Shown: positions 31,729 to 40,798, counted from the stretch's first letter. The stretch is 64,000 bases of DNA from Cupriavidus oxalaticus (GCF_004768545.1 NZ_CP038635.1:1550001-1614000); one strand, 5' to 3'. The notes: generated by a model from the letters alone, not told the origin. Translations and numbers: made by a program.

Positions 31729-32372
31729 ATTTCGCGCCGCCCGCGCCGCACGACCTGGTCTGGCTGGACGACCCGGCCAGCGCGCTGGAGGGCGCGGCGC
31801 TGCCGGCGTGGGTCTCGCTGCCGGCGCTGCACGACACGCCGGTGGTCGTGCGTCGCGACGGCCGCCGGCCGGGGGAGATCCCCGTTGGCTTGCGCGGCCG
31901 CTCGCGTGCAGAGCGCTTCGGCACGTGGATTGCGCCGTCGGCGATGCGCAAGCTCGTCACGCCGATGGAGCTGGCCGCCCAGCGCGCCTGGCGCCTGCGC
32001 CCGGACCTGGCGGCATTGCCGGCAATCCGCGCGCTCGAGGCCATCGCCGGCCGGCTCGGCGCCGCAGGCATCCGCTGGGGCGTGACCGGCAGCGCCGGCT
32101 TCTCGCTGGCCTGCGCGCAGAACGTGCTGCATGCCGACAGCGACCTGGATCTGGTCGTGACGGCAGACCAGCCGCTGGCGGCGGGCCATCTCGAGTTGCT
32201 TGGCGAACTGCAGCGCAACGCGCCGGTCCGCGTCGACATCCAGATCGCGACACCGTACGGCGGCTTTTCGCTGCTGGAACGCCTGCGCAGCGGGGGCAGG
32301 GTGCTGCTGAAGACGGACCATGGACCGTGCCTGTGCGACGATCCGTGGCAGCCATCGCCATGCAAGTCCTGA
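31701..32372 (+). CDS. mdcG: Malonate decarboxylase holo-ACP synthase (phosphoribosyl-dephospho-CoA transferase)
   Basis: A 223-residue nucleotidyltransferase-type enzyme that attaches the prosthetic group to Ser25 of MdcC. Motifs: PHDLVWLDDP near the start, RFGTWIAPSAMRKLVTP, and the metal-binding GVTGSAGFSL ... DSDLDLVV. I chose the GTG at 31701 because AGAGG lies seven bases upstream; the ATG at 31716 (MASVNF) has none. Either start lies within the mdcE end. Confidence 0.9.
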   Translation: MPVPAMASVNFAPPAPHDLVWLDDPASALEGAALPAWVSLPALHDTPVVVRRDGRRPGEIPVGLRGRSRAERFGTWIAPSAMRKLVTPMELAAQRAWRLRPDLAALPAIRALEAIAGRLGAAGIRWGVTGSAGFSLACAQNVLHADSDLDLVVTADQPLAAGHLELLGELQRNAPVRVDIQIATPYGGFSLLERLRSGGRVLLKTDHGPCLCDDPWQPSPCKS

Positions 32373-33292
32373 TCACGTTCCCCGGGCAGGGGACACAGCG
32401 CCCCGGCATGCTGAAGGACCTGCCAGCCGACCCGGCAGTGGCGGCGGTGCTGGCCGAAGCGGAGGAGGTCCTGCAAGTACCGGCGGCAGGGATGGATACG
32501 CCCGAGCGCCTGCAATCGACGGTCTGGACGCAGCTGTGCCTGCTGACGTCGGGCGTGGCGATGGCACGATGCCTGGCCGCTTACGACGCCCGCGCCGACG
32601 CCGTGGCCGGACTTTCAATCGGCGCGTATGCCGCCGCGGTGACTGCCGGCGTGCTCTCCTTTGCCGATGCCTTGCGCCTGGTGCGCCTGCGCGGGGAACT
32701 GATGGCGCAGGCCTATCCCGCCGGCTACGGCATGACCGCCATCCTGGGGCTCGACCGCAACCGGCTCGCACCGTTGGTGGCGCAGGTGTGCTCGCCGCAA
32801 CGGCCGGTATACCTGGCTAACTTCAACGCCCCGACGCAGATCGTGATCGCCGGCAGCGAGGCGGCGATGGCCGAGGTATCAGCGCTGGCGCTTGCCGCCG
32901 GCGCGCAGGCCGCAAAGCCGGTCGCCATCCATGTGCCATCGCATTGCCCGCTGCTCGATGCCGCGGCGCAGGCGCTGCAACAGGCCATGCAGGGCGTGGC
33001 GCTGTGCGCGCCCTCGCTGCGTTATTTCAGCGCCAGCAAGGCGCGCGAGCTGCGCGACCCGCGCAGGATCGCCGACGACCTGGCGCTGAACATGGCCACG
33101 CCGGTGCGCTGGCATGAAACCATGCTGCTGGCACATGCCAATGGCGCACGGCTGGTGGTGGAAGCGCCGCCGGGCGACGTGCTGACGCGCCTGGCCCAGC
33201 CAATGTTCGCCGACGGCATGCCGCTGGCGTGCGACCGGACGCGGCTGGATTCGATCGTGGCGCTGATGCGGCGCACGCGGGCGAGTCCCTGA
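32360..33292 (+). CDS. mdcH: Malonate decarboxylase epsilon subunit (malonyl-CoA:ACP malonyltransferase)
   Basis: A 310-residue FabD-like acyltransferase that first loads malonyl onto the carrier. It has FPGQGTQRPGMLKDL, the nucleophile motif VAGLSIGAYAAAV (GLSIG, Ser about residue 84), ANFNAPTQIVIAGS and the catalytic-His region HVPSHCPLLDAAA. The start overlaps mdcG. It is the last gene of the operon; the MFS gene behind it is convergent. Confidence 0.93.
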   Translation: MQVLITFPGQGTQRPGMLKDLPADPAVAAVLAEAEEVLQVPAAGMDTPERLQSTVWTQLCLLTSGVAMARCLAAYDARADAVAGLSIGAYAAAVTAGVLSFADALRLVRLRGELMAQAYPAGYGMTAILGLDRNRLAPLVAQVCSPQRPVYLANFNAPTQIVIAGSEAAMAEVSALALAAGAQAAKPVAIHVPSHCPLLDAAAQALQQAMQGVALCAPSLRYFSASKARELRDPRRIADDLALNMATPVRWHETMLLAHANGARLVVEAPPGDVLTRLAQPMFADGMPLACDRTRLDSIVALMRRTRASP

Positions 33293-33338
33293 AGCAGGTC
33301 CAAACCAGAGCGGACAGAGGCGTTCGCACCGGCTCCCG

Positions 33339-34628
33339 CTAGCCTCTCCCGCCTCTCCCGCCTCTCCCGCCGCCAGATCCGCCGGCCCCATTCATGGATT
33401 GCGATCGGTCCATTGAACGTAGCGCCAAGTAGGCCAGGAGCGCGCCAAGGCATTGGATCGACAGCATGCCAAGTGCCATTCGCGTAAGGGAGACAGCAAG
33501 GAGCGGCATGACCAGCGCGGACAACAACGCATTCCCGACCTGTTGAAACGTCAGGTAGCAACTGGCCGCCAGGCCTCGGCGCGCCGGGGCGCAATCCAGA
33601 GCCAGCAATTGCAGGCTCGGCTGGGTCAGCATCATGCCGAAGGCAAAGCAGGGAAGAGCCGTCACGATCCACGGCAGCGCGGATGCATGGAACACGCCGA
33701 GGGAAAGATTGACCAATGCCGCGGCGAACATGACGATGTGCCCCCCCGCGATGGTCTTCCATGGGCTCACCCTGCCAGCAAGACGAAATAGCGCGAGCGA
33801 GCCTAGCAGCAATCCCGCAACAATCGGCACGAACAGCCATGCGAAGGATTGCGCATTCAATCCGAGGTGCTGCGTAACGAAACTGGGAGCACCGAGTACA
33901 TAGACGTAGATGGCCATGTTGACGCTAGCATTGGCCAGCGCCAACAACACAAAGCTGCGATGCGAAAGAACGTTGCCATACGCCTGAGCAAGCCGGATGG
34001 GATGCAGCACATGCCGTTCAGGTGGCGGCAGGGTTTCAGGCAGCCAAAGCCAGCAGGCCCCGAGCAAGCCTGCGGACAGCAGAGCAAGAAAGAAAAAGAT
34101 GCTGCGCCAGCCCGCCCAGGCCAGCAGCCAGCCACCGCAGACTGGTGCCAGCGCAGGGGCCAGCGCGAACAGCATGCCGACCAGTGCCAGTTGCCTTTGA
34201 GCGGTTGCCCCGCTGGCAACGTCCCGGACCATGGCCCGGCCAACGACGGCCCCAACTCCCGCACTCAGCCCCTGCATGATGCGGCCGGCGTACAGGGTCT
34301 CTATTTGCGAAGCCGCTGCACAGACCAGCGACCCCAGGGCGAACAGCGCGAGTCCGGCGAGGACGGATCTGCGACGCCCGATTGCGTCGGAGATTGCGCC
34401 ATGCCACAGCATCATCAGCCCGAAAGGAAGCATGTATGCCGTCAGAGACTGCTGTACTTGTGCCGGACTGGCCGACAAAGACGTGCTGAGCGAGCCGAAG
34501 GCTGGTAGATAGGTCCCGATGGCGAATTGGCCCAGCATCACAAGGCCGCCCACGAGTATCGTAAAGCGAGGGCCGGTGCTGGTTGTGGCCGACACCTGCG
34601 CGCGTGTCTCCGGATACTGCAGGCTCAT
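33339..34628 (-). CDS. Bcr/CflA-type MFS multidrug exporter
   Basis: A 429-residue DHA1-family carrier with 12 hydrophobic segments. Seen: the motif-A region GAISDAIGRRRSVLAGLALF, the antiporter motif region LAPALAPVCGGWLLAWAGWR, and GRIMQGLSAGVGAVVGRAM. It ends in a Gly/Arg-rich tail, GGSGGGRGGRGGRG, coded by three 9-bp repeats. The ATG at 34628 has GAAGA upstream; an ATG six codons earlier (34646) is an alternative. Its GC content is lower than that of neighbours, so acquisition by transfer is possible. Substrate unknown. Confidence 0.85.
   Translation of the reverse strand: MSLQYPETRAQVSATTSTGPRFTILVGGLVMLGQFAIGTYLPAFGSLSTSLSASPAQVQQSLTAYMLPFGLMMLWHGAISDAIGRRRSVLAGLALFALGSLVCAAASQIETLYAGRIMQGLSAGVGAVVGRAMVRDVASGATAQRQLALVGMLFALAPALAPVCGGWLLAWAGWRSIFFFLALLSAGLLGACWLWLPETLPPPERHVLHPIRLAQAYGNVLSHRSFVLLALANASVNMAIYVYVLGAPSFVTQHLGLNAQSFAWLFVPIVAGLLLGSLALFRLAGRVSPWKTIAGGHIVMFAAALVNLSLGVFHASALPWIVTALPCFAFGMMLTQPSLQLLALDCAPARRGLAASCYLTFQQVGNALLSALVMPLLAVSLTRMALGMLSIQCLGALLAYLALRSMDRSQSMNGAGGSGGGRGGRGGRG
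33342..33368. repeat. Three tandem 9-bp repeats at the 3' end of the MFS gene
   Basis: GCCTCTCCC is present three times head to tail and encodes the Gly-Arg-Gly repeats of the exporter's tail. Confidence 0.8.
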
Positions 34629-34746
34629 GGAATCTTCGCGTGACATCGTGCTATCGATACATGAATACCCGGCTGGATATAACGAGCCGACTGTCTTCCC
34701 CAGCAGGTGGAGCGCGCCGGGTGCAGGCGCTTCACATGCTAGACGC

Positions 34747-34799
34747 GATCAGGGCAGGTACAGGGACGGAGGATCTCTGTACCTCCACGCGGCCTGATC
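34747..34799 (-). terminator. Compound hairpin 3' of the BKACE gene
   Basis: Outer stem GATCAGG/CCTGATC (7 bp) and inner stem AGGTACAG/CTGTACCT (8 bp) are both perfect, separated by an asymmetric internal loop. The structure starts eight bases past the BKACE stop. There is no U tract, so it may protect the mRNA 3' end or help factor-dependent termination. Confidence 0.45.
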
Positions 34800-34807
34800 C
34801 TTTCAGA

Positions 34808-35869
34808 TCAACGGCGTGCGTGCTGGGTGAACCCGACCTGGCCAGGCTTGCGGTTCGGCGCGAAACCATTCTGCGCCAGCGTCTCGTCGGCGCCGTCGTA
34901 GAACGTGCCGATCTTGTAGATCTCACGCGCTTCCTTCGCACTGGCAACGTCCCGGCCGAACTCCCGCGAGATGCGCACGAGTTGCTCGATCTGTTCGACC
35001 GTGCCCGTCTTGCGGTCCCGCCGCTGCGTCCAGATGTTGTCCTCGATACCACAACGCACGTGCAGCCCCATGGCGATAGCCATCATGTTGAGCGGAAGCA
35101 CGTTGAGCATCGAGGTTTCCAGGGTCAGCACCGAGCCGTTGGGGCAGGCCCTCACGAAGTTCGCCAGGTTGTAGAGGTTGGGCGCTTCGAAGCCGCCGCC
35201 GATTGCCACCCAGGTCAGGATCAGTGGCACGTTGCAGGTGCCCCGGCGCATCATCCGCTCTACCGTTTCAAGTTGCGCGATGTTGGCAAGCTGGAAGTGG
35301 GTCTGGATGCCGATGCTGCTGAGCCGGCGGATATGCTCTTCCACCCATTCCGGTCCGGCGGGGATGGTCATCTCGCGATAGGCGCGATAATTAGCCGGCT
35401 CGGCCAGGGACGTTCCGGCCACATCTGCCGCGCACATCTGCTCGACCACATTCATCTGGTTGGTGTTGATCGCGATCGTCACCTGGTCCGGCGTCGGCTT
35501 CAGTTCCGCAAGCATATGGCGGGTATCGTCCGACAGCCACCTGGCCACATCCCCCTCGCTCTCCGGCGCAAACGAGATCGATCCGCCCACTTGCAGGATC
35601 ATGTCCGGCACGCGTGCCCGGATGCCGGCAAGCAACTCATTGAACTTGGACAGGCGCTTCGAGCCTTTCCCATCGGCTTCGCGTACGTGAACGTGCAGCA
35701 CGGTAGCGCCGGCGTTGTAGCAGTCCACTGCCTTCTGGATCTGTTCCTCCATCGTCACCGGAATATCTTGCGGAAAATCCGAAGGCATCCATTCCGGGCC
35801 ATAAGGGGCTGCGGTGATGACCAGCTTCTGCTGGTTCTCCGGGAACAGCGAACCGTCGATGAAATCCAT
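34808..35869 (-). CDS. 3-keto-5-aminohexanoate cleavage family (BKACE) enzyme
   Basis: A 353-residue beta-keto acid cleavage enzyme. These Zn-dependent TIM barrels condense a beta-keto acid with acetyl-CoA to yield acetoacetate and a new acyl-CoA. Seen: KLVITAAPYGPEWMPSDFP, the metal HxH in ATVLHVHVREADGKGSKRLS, and GLHVRCGIEDNIW near the end with the catalytic Arg. It is longer than the classical Kce (about 275) because of inserts around residues 85-120 and 310-340. It follows the TauD-type dioxygenase after 24 bases; the pair suggests catabolism of a sulfonate, sulfate ester or other substituted acid (inference). Confidence 0.87.
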   Translation of the reverse strand: MDFIDGSLFPENQQKLVITAAPYGPEWMPSDFPQDIPVTMEEQIQKAVDCYNAGATVLHVHVREADGKGSKRLSKFNELLAGIRARVPDMILQVGGSISFAPESEGDVARWLSDDTRHMLAELKPTPDQVTIAINTNQMNVVEQMCAADVAGTSLAEPANYRAYREMTIPAGPEWVEEHIRRLSSIGIQTHFQLANIAQLETVERMMRRGTCNVPLILTWVAIGGGFEAPNLYNLANFVRACPNGSVLTLETSMLNVLPLNMMAIAMGLHVRCGIEDNIWTQRRDRKTGTVEQIEQLVRISREFGRDVASAKEAREIYKIGTFYDGADETLAQNGFAPNRKPGQVGFTQHARR

Positions 35870-35893
35870 GTCTCTCTCCTTGGGATAAATAGT

Positions 35894-36817
35894 TCAGGCC
35901 TGGGCCGGCTGTGCGGCGTGTCGCTTGACGTCGCCCTCGCCGATTCCGAATGGCTTCTCGCCAATGCCGAACGGCTTGTCGCCGACAATGCCGGCGCGCT
36001 CCATCTTGCGATGGCAGGGCGCGTAGTCCATTACCGCGTAGTGCTGGGTGCTGCGGTTGTCCCAGATCGCCATGCTGTTGGCCTTCCAGCGCCAGCGCAC
36101 CTGGTATTCGGGAATGAAGGCCTGGCTCACCAGGTAACGCAGCAGGTCGGCCGCACCGGGGTTGTAATCCTGGCCATAGCGCACGTACGCAGGCGTATGG
36201 AAGTTGGTGAGATGCGTGGTAAAGGCATTGACGAAGAGGATCCGCTCGCCGGTTTCCGGGTGGATTCGTACCACCGGATGCTCGGGATCCGGGTACTGCG
36301 CCTTCAGCGCCAGGCGCTTCTCGATTTGCATGGCCGCGCCGAAACTCGCCTCGATGCTGTGACGTGCTCTCAGGCCGGCAATTTGCGCCTTGACGTGACC
36401 GGGCAGGTTCTCGTACGCGAGAACCATGTTCGTCCACATCGTGTCGCCGCCGACCGGAGGGGTTTCTACACAGCGAAGGACACAGCCCATCGGAGGTGCC
36501 TCGCGCCACGTGGCATCGGTATGCCAGGCGTTTTCGTAGCGGTCCATCGGCTGGTCCGGTCGCTTGTAGATCTGGACGAGACCCGGATGCTCCGGATGGC
36601 TGCCGGCAACGGGATGGTCTTCGAGCTTGCCAAAGCGCTCGGCAAACGCGACATGCTCGGCGCGAGAAATATCCTGGTCTCGCAGGAACAGAACCTTGTG
36701 CCGCAGCAACGCGGCGCGGATCTCATTGAACAAGCCATCGTCATGAATGGCATCGGAGAGTTTCACGCCAACGAGTTCGGCGCCGATGCTGGCGGTCAGT
36801 TGTTCTACGCGCATCAT
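35894..36817 (-). CDS. TauD/TfdA family 2-oxoglutarate-dependent dioxygenase
   Basis: A 307-residue Fe(II)/2-oxoglutarate dioxygenase. The metal facial triad is visible: His99 and Asp101 in NAWHTDATW and the distal His about residue 257 in STQHYAV. The 2-oxoglutarate-binding Arg is in the following HRKMERAGIVG. VEQLTASIGAELVGVKLSD at the start is typical. The C-terminus has an exact 7-residue tandem duplication, KPFGIGE twice. The substrate could be a sulfonate, alkyl sulfate or aryloxy acid; no sulfonate transporter is adjacent. The first ATG overlaps the stop of a 33-codon ORF. Confidence 0.88.
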   Translation of the reverse strand: MMRVEQLTASIGAELVGVKLSDAIHDDGLFNEIRAALLRHKVLFLRDQDISRAEHVAFAERFGKLEDHPVAGSHPEHPGLVQIYKRPDQPMDRYENAWHTDATWREAPPMGCVLRCVETPPVGGDTMWTNMVLAYENLPGHVKAQIAGLRARHSIEASFGAAMQIEKRLALKAQYPDPEHPVVRIHPETGERILFVNAFTTHLTNFHTPAYVRYGQDYNPGAADLLRYLVSQAFIPEYQVRWRWKANSMAIWDNRSTQHYAVMDYAPCHRKMERAGIVGDKPFGIGEKPFGIGEGDVKRHAAQPAQA

Positions 36818-36915
36818 TCGGCCTCCGAACGCACCATGACTGAATCGGAATGTGCTAATTCAGCAAGGCAGACTTCGGCAACAAGATGCGCAATGCAATA
36901 ACCGGGTGTAGCCAT
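36814..36915 (-). CDS. 33-residue ORF translationally coupled to the dioxygenase gene
   Basis: The frame starts MATPGYCIAHLVAEVCLAEL and ends VRSEAE. Its ribosome site AAGAGGAGACACAG is by far the best in the operon, and its TGA overlaps the dioxygenase ATG. It may be a leader peptide that sets translation of the dioxygenase, or a genuine microprotein. No family is recognised. Confidence 0.45.
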   Translation of the reverse strand: MATPGYCIAHLVAEVCLAELAHSDSVMVRSEAE

Positions 36916-37263
36916 TCTGTGTCTCCTCTTGATATGGGTCCAACGCATATTGCGTTGTCATCAAGGTAAGCGTGGGGGCTACGTCCGGACTTTGCTTTCC
37001 ATGCCAGAAGCTTTGCGTTCGGCGCCAGGAAACGGCGCCGGATGACTCGGACTTGATCGTGGTCAAATCAGGGCGGCTAGCCGGCAAGAATAAGGATCTC
37101 TCGGCTGACGCGACTGGCGCCGGCGTCATTCCAGCGCGCGAAGGAGGGGGCGCGAGGATGGATATTCTGCGTCTTTGTGCCGATGGATTTCCCTTGCGCT
37201 TCGGGAATCCGGTCATGTCGGGAGCCAGGTGCCAGTGCACCACTCCAAACGGGCATTGGTTCC
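36916..37263. other. Intergenic region upstream of the dioxygenase operon
   Basis: No supported gene. The segment nearest the operon contains a 17-bp palindrome (listed separately). The remaining 300 bp up to the DUF3300 stop show nothing convincing; open frames on both strands look like shadows. Confidence 0.4.
36941..36957. promoter_or_regulatory. 17-bp palindromic operator candidate
   Basis: CAACGCA TAT TGCGTTG: perfect 7-base half-sites around three bases, 26 bp upstream of the 33-codon ORF. The size and symmetry suit a dimeric repressor or LysR/GntR regulator. No regulator gene lies next to it. Confidence 0.5.
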
Positions 37264-38406
37264 CTAACGTCGTCCACCGCCACCACGCCCGCCGCCAAAG
37301 CCTCCGCCGCGTCCGCCGCCAAATCCGCCGGCCCGGCCGCCGCCCGAGTGCAGGCTCTGGTTTCCGCGGCTGACATCACGCTGCACGGCACTGCCGCCGC
37401 GGCCCACGCCCTGGAAGCCGTTGTCCCGGCCGCCGGTGGCGTCGCGCCCGCGGAAGCCGGCGCGGCCCGACGCATCGGCGGTGCTCCTTCCAAATCGTTC
37501 GCGCGTGGCGCTGTCGCGGTAGGCCACCCCCTGGCGGTGCCGCGCGTCGTGCTGCCAGCGGCCTTTATCCAGCTTGCTGGCGTCGAAGTTGCGGTCGATA
37601 TTGCGGGCCTTGTGGTGCTCCACATGGACGCCGCCGTTGTTCCAGTCGCAGTCGCCGAAGATGGCGACGGCCGCGGCCAGGCCGACGCCCCATGCGATGC
37701 CGCCAAGGAAGGCGTCGCCAGGATAGTAGGGTCCGTAGGGTGGCCAATAGTAGTACGGGTATCCTGCATAGCCCCAGCCGCCATAGACAATGGCGGGGTC
37801 ATACACCGGCACGTAGATCACGTCGGGCTGCGCCGGTTCGATGCGCACGATGGTCTGCTGCGTGGATTCGGCCGCGGTCGCGGGTTCCACGATCACAGTT
37901 TGCTGCGGCCCCGACTTGAGGTGGCCGGCCTGCTGGGCGCGCACGCGCAGGCGTTGCACCGCAGCCATCACGTCCTTCTGCTGGGCCAGGAAGGCATCGC
38001 CCAGCTTCTGGGTCCAGTCCAGCTTGTCGCCCATGGGTCCAAGGATCTGCGGAAACGCCACCAGCGATTTCACGCTGACGTCCCAGGTTTCGTTCTGCAC
38101 CGCCTTGACCGCGGCATCGCCCTTCAGGTCAGGGCGCTCCTTGAGCCAGCGCGCGGCGAGGGCGACCTCCAGCGGATAGGTGGACGCCATCAGCACCTGC
38201 GACAGCAGCGGATCGGGGTAGAGCGCAATCGGGGCGACCAGGGCCTCGATTTCTTCTGCCTTGTACGGGGCGGGTTCGCGCTGGACCTGGGTCGGGCCGC
38301 CGCCAGGCAGCGCGGACGCCGGCGTTGCGGCCGGCGGCCCGGCGCCCTGGCATCCGGCCAGTGCCAGTACGCCGCAGCAGGCCATGGTGAGGATGCGATG
38401 GCTCAT
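37264..38406 (-). CDS. DUF3300 lipoprotein
   Basis: A 380-residue predicted lipoprotein; the signal peptide ends in the lipobox LALAGC (Cys19). The DUF3300 domain covers about residues 48-250: LVAPIALYPDPLLSQVLMAS, ARWLKERPDLKGDAAVKAVQ, QPDVIYVPVYDPAIVYGGWG. A Tyr/Pro/Gly-rich stretch (YPYYYWPPYGPYYPGD) precedes a hydrophobic segment, and the tail is Gly/Arg-rich (GGFGGGRGGGFGGGRG). The start overlaps the DUF2950 stop by four bases. DUF3300 and DUF2950 genes are often paired; the function is unknown, presumably in the envelope. Confidence 0.85.
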   Translation of the reverse strand: MSHRILTMACCGVLALAGCQGAGPPAATPASALPGGGPTQVQREPAPYKAEEIEALVAPIALYPDPLLSQVLMASTYPLEVALAARWLKERPDLKGDAAVKAVQNETWDVSVKSLVAFPQILGPMGDKLDWTQKLGDAFLAQQKDVMAAVQRLRVRAQQAGHLKSGPQQTVIVEPATAAESTQQTIVRIEPAQPDVIYVPVYDPAIVYGGWGYAGYPYYYWPPYGPYYPGDAFLGGIAWGVGLAAAVAIFGDCDWNNGGVHVEHHKARNIDRNFDASKLDKGRWQHDARHRQGVAYRDSATRERFGRSTADASGRAGFRGRDATGGRDNGFQGVGRGGSAVQRDVSRGNQSLHSGGGRAGGFGGGRGGGFGGGRGGGGRR

Positions 38407-39338
38407 GGCGACACCTTCCTCCAGCCCGGGGCTGGGTCAAAGGTTTTCGTTGCAGCGGCCTTGGCCGCGCTGTTGGGCCCCAGGTCGCGTTCGTACACTT
38501 GCCCCTTGTGGCTGACGATGAAGCTCATCACGCCGGTGTCGCCGTAGCGCACCGGCCAGGCCATGACCGCGAAGCCGCCGAACAGCTTGCCGTCGACGAC
38601 ATAATTGAGCGCACCGCCGTCGCCATGCGGCCCTTGCGCGGTCAGCAGCTTGTAGTGGTAGCCGTGGTAACCGTCCTTGCTTGCATTGCGCGTGCCGGCG
38701 TCGCGGAAGGCCGGGCCGAGCGGGCTCGGTGACTCGTTCGAGGTGGTCGGCCAATAGAGCCCGTCATGCTTGTCCGGGGTGCTGGACAGCCTGCTGGCGT
38801 AGACCAGCCGCTTCTCGCCATCGTGCATCGTCTGGGCGTATTCCGCTTGCGCATCGCAGATCGCCTGCATGGTCTGGATCACCGCAAGCTCGTTGCGGCC
38901 GATGCGGCGCACGCGCATTTCTTCGACACCCGCCCGCGTGTCGAATTGCCAGCCGCCTGGCGCCTTGACCAGCGGCACCGGCAGGGTCCAGCCATCGTCG
39001 CCGACCGCGATGAAGGCATGTTTGTCCGCCTGCTGCAAGCGATGCGATTGCGCCCAGGCGGTGTCGAACCGTTTCCGTACTTCGGCGCCGGCCGGCGGAA
39101 TGATGTCGCGGAACTTCGGCCCCAGCATGCGGCGCATGGCGGCCTCGTCGTCGGCGCGCACCGCCTGGCCGAAAGCCGCCATTGCCGCATCGGGCGAAGC
39201 GAAGACCTGGCGCGCCTGGGCATGCGCCGGAGTTGGTGCGAGCAGGCAAAGGCAGGCCACGGCGGCGGCTGCACCAGGCGAAAAACCCCGGGATCGCGCA
39301 ATCGCCGGCTTATGCGGGGGACTCGGTTCGTAGGGCAT
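38403..39338 (-). CDS. DUF2950 exported protein
   Basis: A 311-residue protein with an N-terminal signal region (AAAVACLCLLAPTPAHA, cleavage after AHA). The DUF2950 domain follows: FASPDAAMAAFGQAVRADDE, MRRMLGPKFRDIIPPAG, GYHGYHYKLLTAQGPHGDGG, VMAWPVRYGDTGVMSFIVSH. I chose the ATG at 39338; a TTG at 39359 would overlap the transporter stop but has no ribosome site. It sits between the anion transporter and the DUF3300 gene in one operon. Confidence 0.85.
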   Translation of the reverse strand: MPYEPSPPHKPAIARSRGFSPGAAAAVACLCLLAPTPAHAQARQVFASPDAAMAAFGQAVRADDEAAMRRMLGPKFRDIIPPAGAEVRKRFDTAWAQSHRLQQADKHAFIAVGDDGWTLPVPLVKAPGGWQFDTRAGVEEMRVRRIGRNELAVIQTMQAICDAQAEYAQTMHDGEKRLVYASRLSSTPDKHDGLYWPTTSNESPSPLGPAFRDAGTRNASKDGYHGYHYKLLTAQGPHGDGGALNYVVDGKLFGGFAVMAWPVRYGDTGVMSFIVSHKGQVYERDLGPNSAAKAAATKTFDPAPGWRKVSP

Positions 39339-39355
39339 GGCTGGAGGGCTCCGTT

Positions 39356-40798
39356 TCAAAGCAGCAGCGGCACGCCGAGCGCCAGGAACGCGGCGATGTA
39401 GATCACGCCGAACATGGCGCCAAGCCGCCAGTAATCACCGGCGGGCAGGTAGCCGCTGCCGAAGTAGACCGGGCTCGGACCGGTGCCATAAGGTGTCAGG
39501 ATGCCCATGATGCCCAGCGTCAGGGCCAGCATCAGCGCAAAGGACTCCATTGGCAGGCCGGGAATGGTCGAGCCGACGCTGAGCATGACCGGAAGCATTG
39601 CCGTCGTATGGGCGGTGACGCTGGCGAACATGTAGTGCGTGAAATAGAAGACCAGCACCAGCGTTACCGCAGCCGTCATCGGCGACAGGCCGCTCATGTG
39701 GCTTGCCATGGTGTCGGCAAACCATTTGACGAAGCCGGTCCGGCTCAGGCCGTCGGCCAGCGCGATCAGCGTTGCAAACCAGGCCAGGGTATTCCACGCC
39801 TGCTTGTTGGACAGCATGTCATCCCAGGTCACGACACCGGTCACCAGCATCAGGGCAATCACCATCAGCGCCGCGGTGGTCGCGTTGACGTGCTTGTCCC
39901 CGAAGATCCACAGCGCCAGCGCGATCAGCACCAGCAGGGCAAGCAGCAGCTCGCGCCGGTTTGGCGGGCCCATCTTCTGCAGTTCCTGCGCCGCCCAGGC
40001 CGGCACCTCGGTGCCTTGCTTCACTTCCGGCGGATACAGCAGGTATGCGAGCAGCGGCACGGCCAGCAACAACACGATGCCTGCCGGCGCGAAGGCCATG
40101 AACCACCGCATCCAGCTCAGGTCGACCTGGACCGTCTTGCGGATCAGCTCGGCGGCGAGCAGGTTGGGCGCCAGCGCGGTGAGGAACATCGAACTGGTTA
40201 CGCACGTGCTGGCAATCGCGGTCCACATGATGTACGAGCCGATCCGCCGCGCCGACGGATCGTTCGGCTTCGAGTCATAGAGCGGCGGCAGGTTGCGGAT
40301 GACGGGAAAGATCGTGCCGCCGCTGCGCGCGGTATTGGAAGGGGTGAACGGCGCCAGCAGTGCGTCGGCCATCATCACCGCATAGCCCAGCGTCAGCGTC
40401 CTGCGCCCCATGGCCCGCACCAGCAAGAGGGCGATGCGCCGGCCCAGCCCGGTCTTTTCGTATCCGAGCGCGAACATGAAGGCGCCGAAGATCAGCCACA
40501 CCGTGCTGTTGGCGAATCCGGAAAGTGCCCACGCCAGGGCCGCGTTCGCAGGATTGAAGCCTGGCATTGCGAGTTGCTCGGGGCTGTAGAACACCCATTC
40601 GCACAGCACCGTCACCAGCGTCACCGCCAGCAGGCCGATGGCGGCGCCGGGCAGCGGCTCGAGCATCAGCCCGACGATGACGCCCACGAAGATCGCGAAG
40701 TATAGCCACGTGTGCAGCGCAAGTCCCTCTGGCGCCGGGATCACGGCGACTACGATCGCTGCAATGACGGGCGCGAGCGCATTCAGCCAGGTTTCCAT
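39356..40798 (-). CDS. DASS-family anion (dicarboxylate) transporter
   Basis: A 480-residue polytopic carrier of the divalent anion:Na+ symporter family. Seen: WLIFGAFMFALGYEKTGLGR, the substrate-site SNT in LLAPFTPSNTARSGGTIFPV, LALWIFGDKHVNATTAALMV, and the second half's TPYGTGPSPVYFGSGYLP. Substrates in the family include succinate, fumarate, malate, tartrate and sulfate. AAGGGAG precedes the ATG. It is divergent from the fumarate-reductase-like module across 105 bp, which suggests delivery of its dicarboxylate substrate. Confidence 0.9.
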   Translation of the reverse strand: METWLNALAPVIAAIVVAVIPAPEGLALHTWLYFAIFVGVIVGLMLEPLPGAAIGLLAVTLVTVLCEWVFYSPEQLAMPGFNPANAALAWALSGFANSTVWLIFGAFMFALGYEKTGLGRRIALLLVRAMGRRTLTLGYAVMMADALLAPFTPSNTARSGGTIFPVIRNLPPLYDSKPNDPSARRIGSYIMWTAIASTCVTSSMFLTALAPNLLAAELIRKTVQVDLSWMRWFMAFAPAGIVLLLAVPLLAYLLYPPEVKQGTEVPAWAAQELQKMGPPNRRELLLALLVLIALALWIFGDKHVNATTAALMVIALMLVTGVVTWDDMLSNKQAWNTLAWFATLIALADGLSRTGFVKWFADTMASHMSGLSPMTAAVTLVLVFYFTHYMFASVTAHTTAMLPVMLSVGSTIPGLPMESFALMLALTLGIMGILTPYGTGPSPVYFGSGYLPAGDYWRLGAMFGVIYIAAFLALGVPLLL

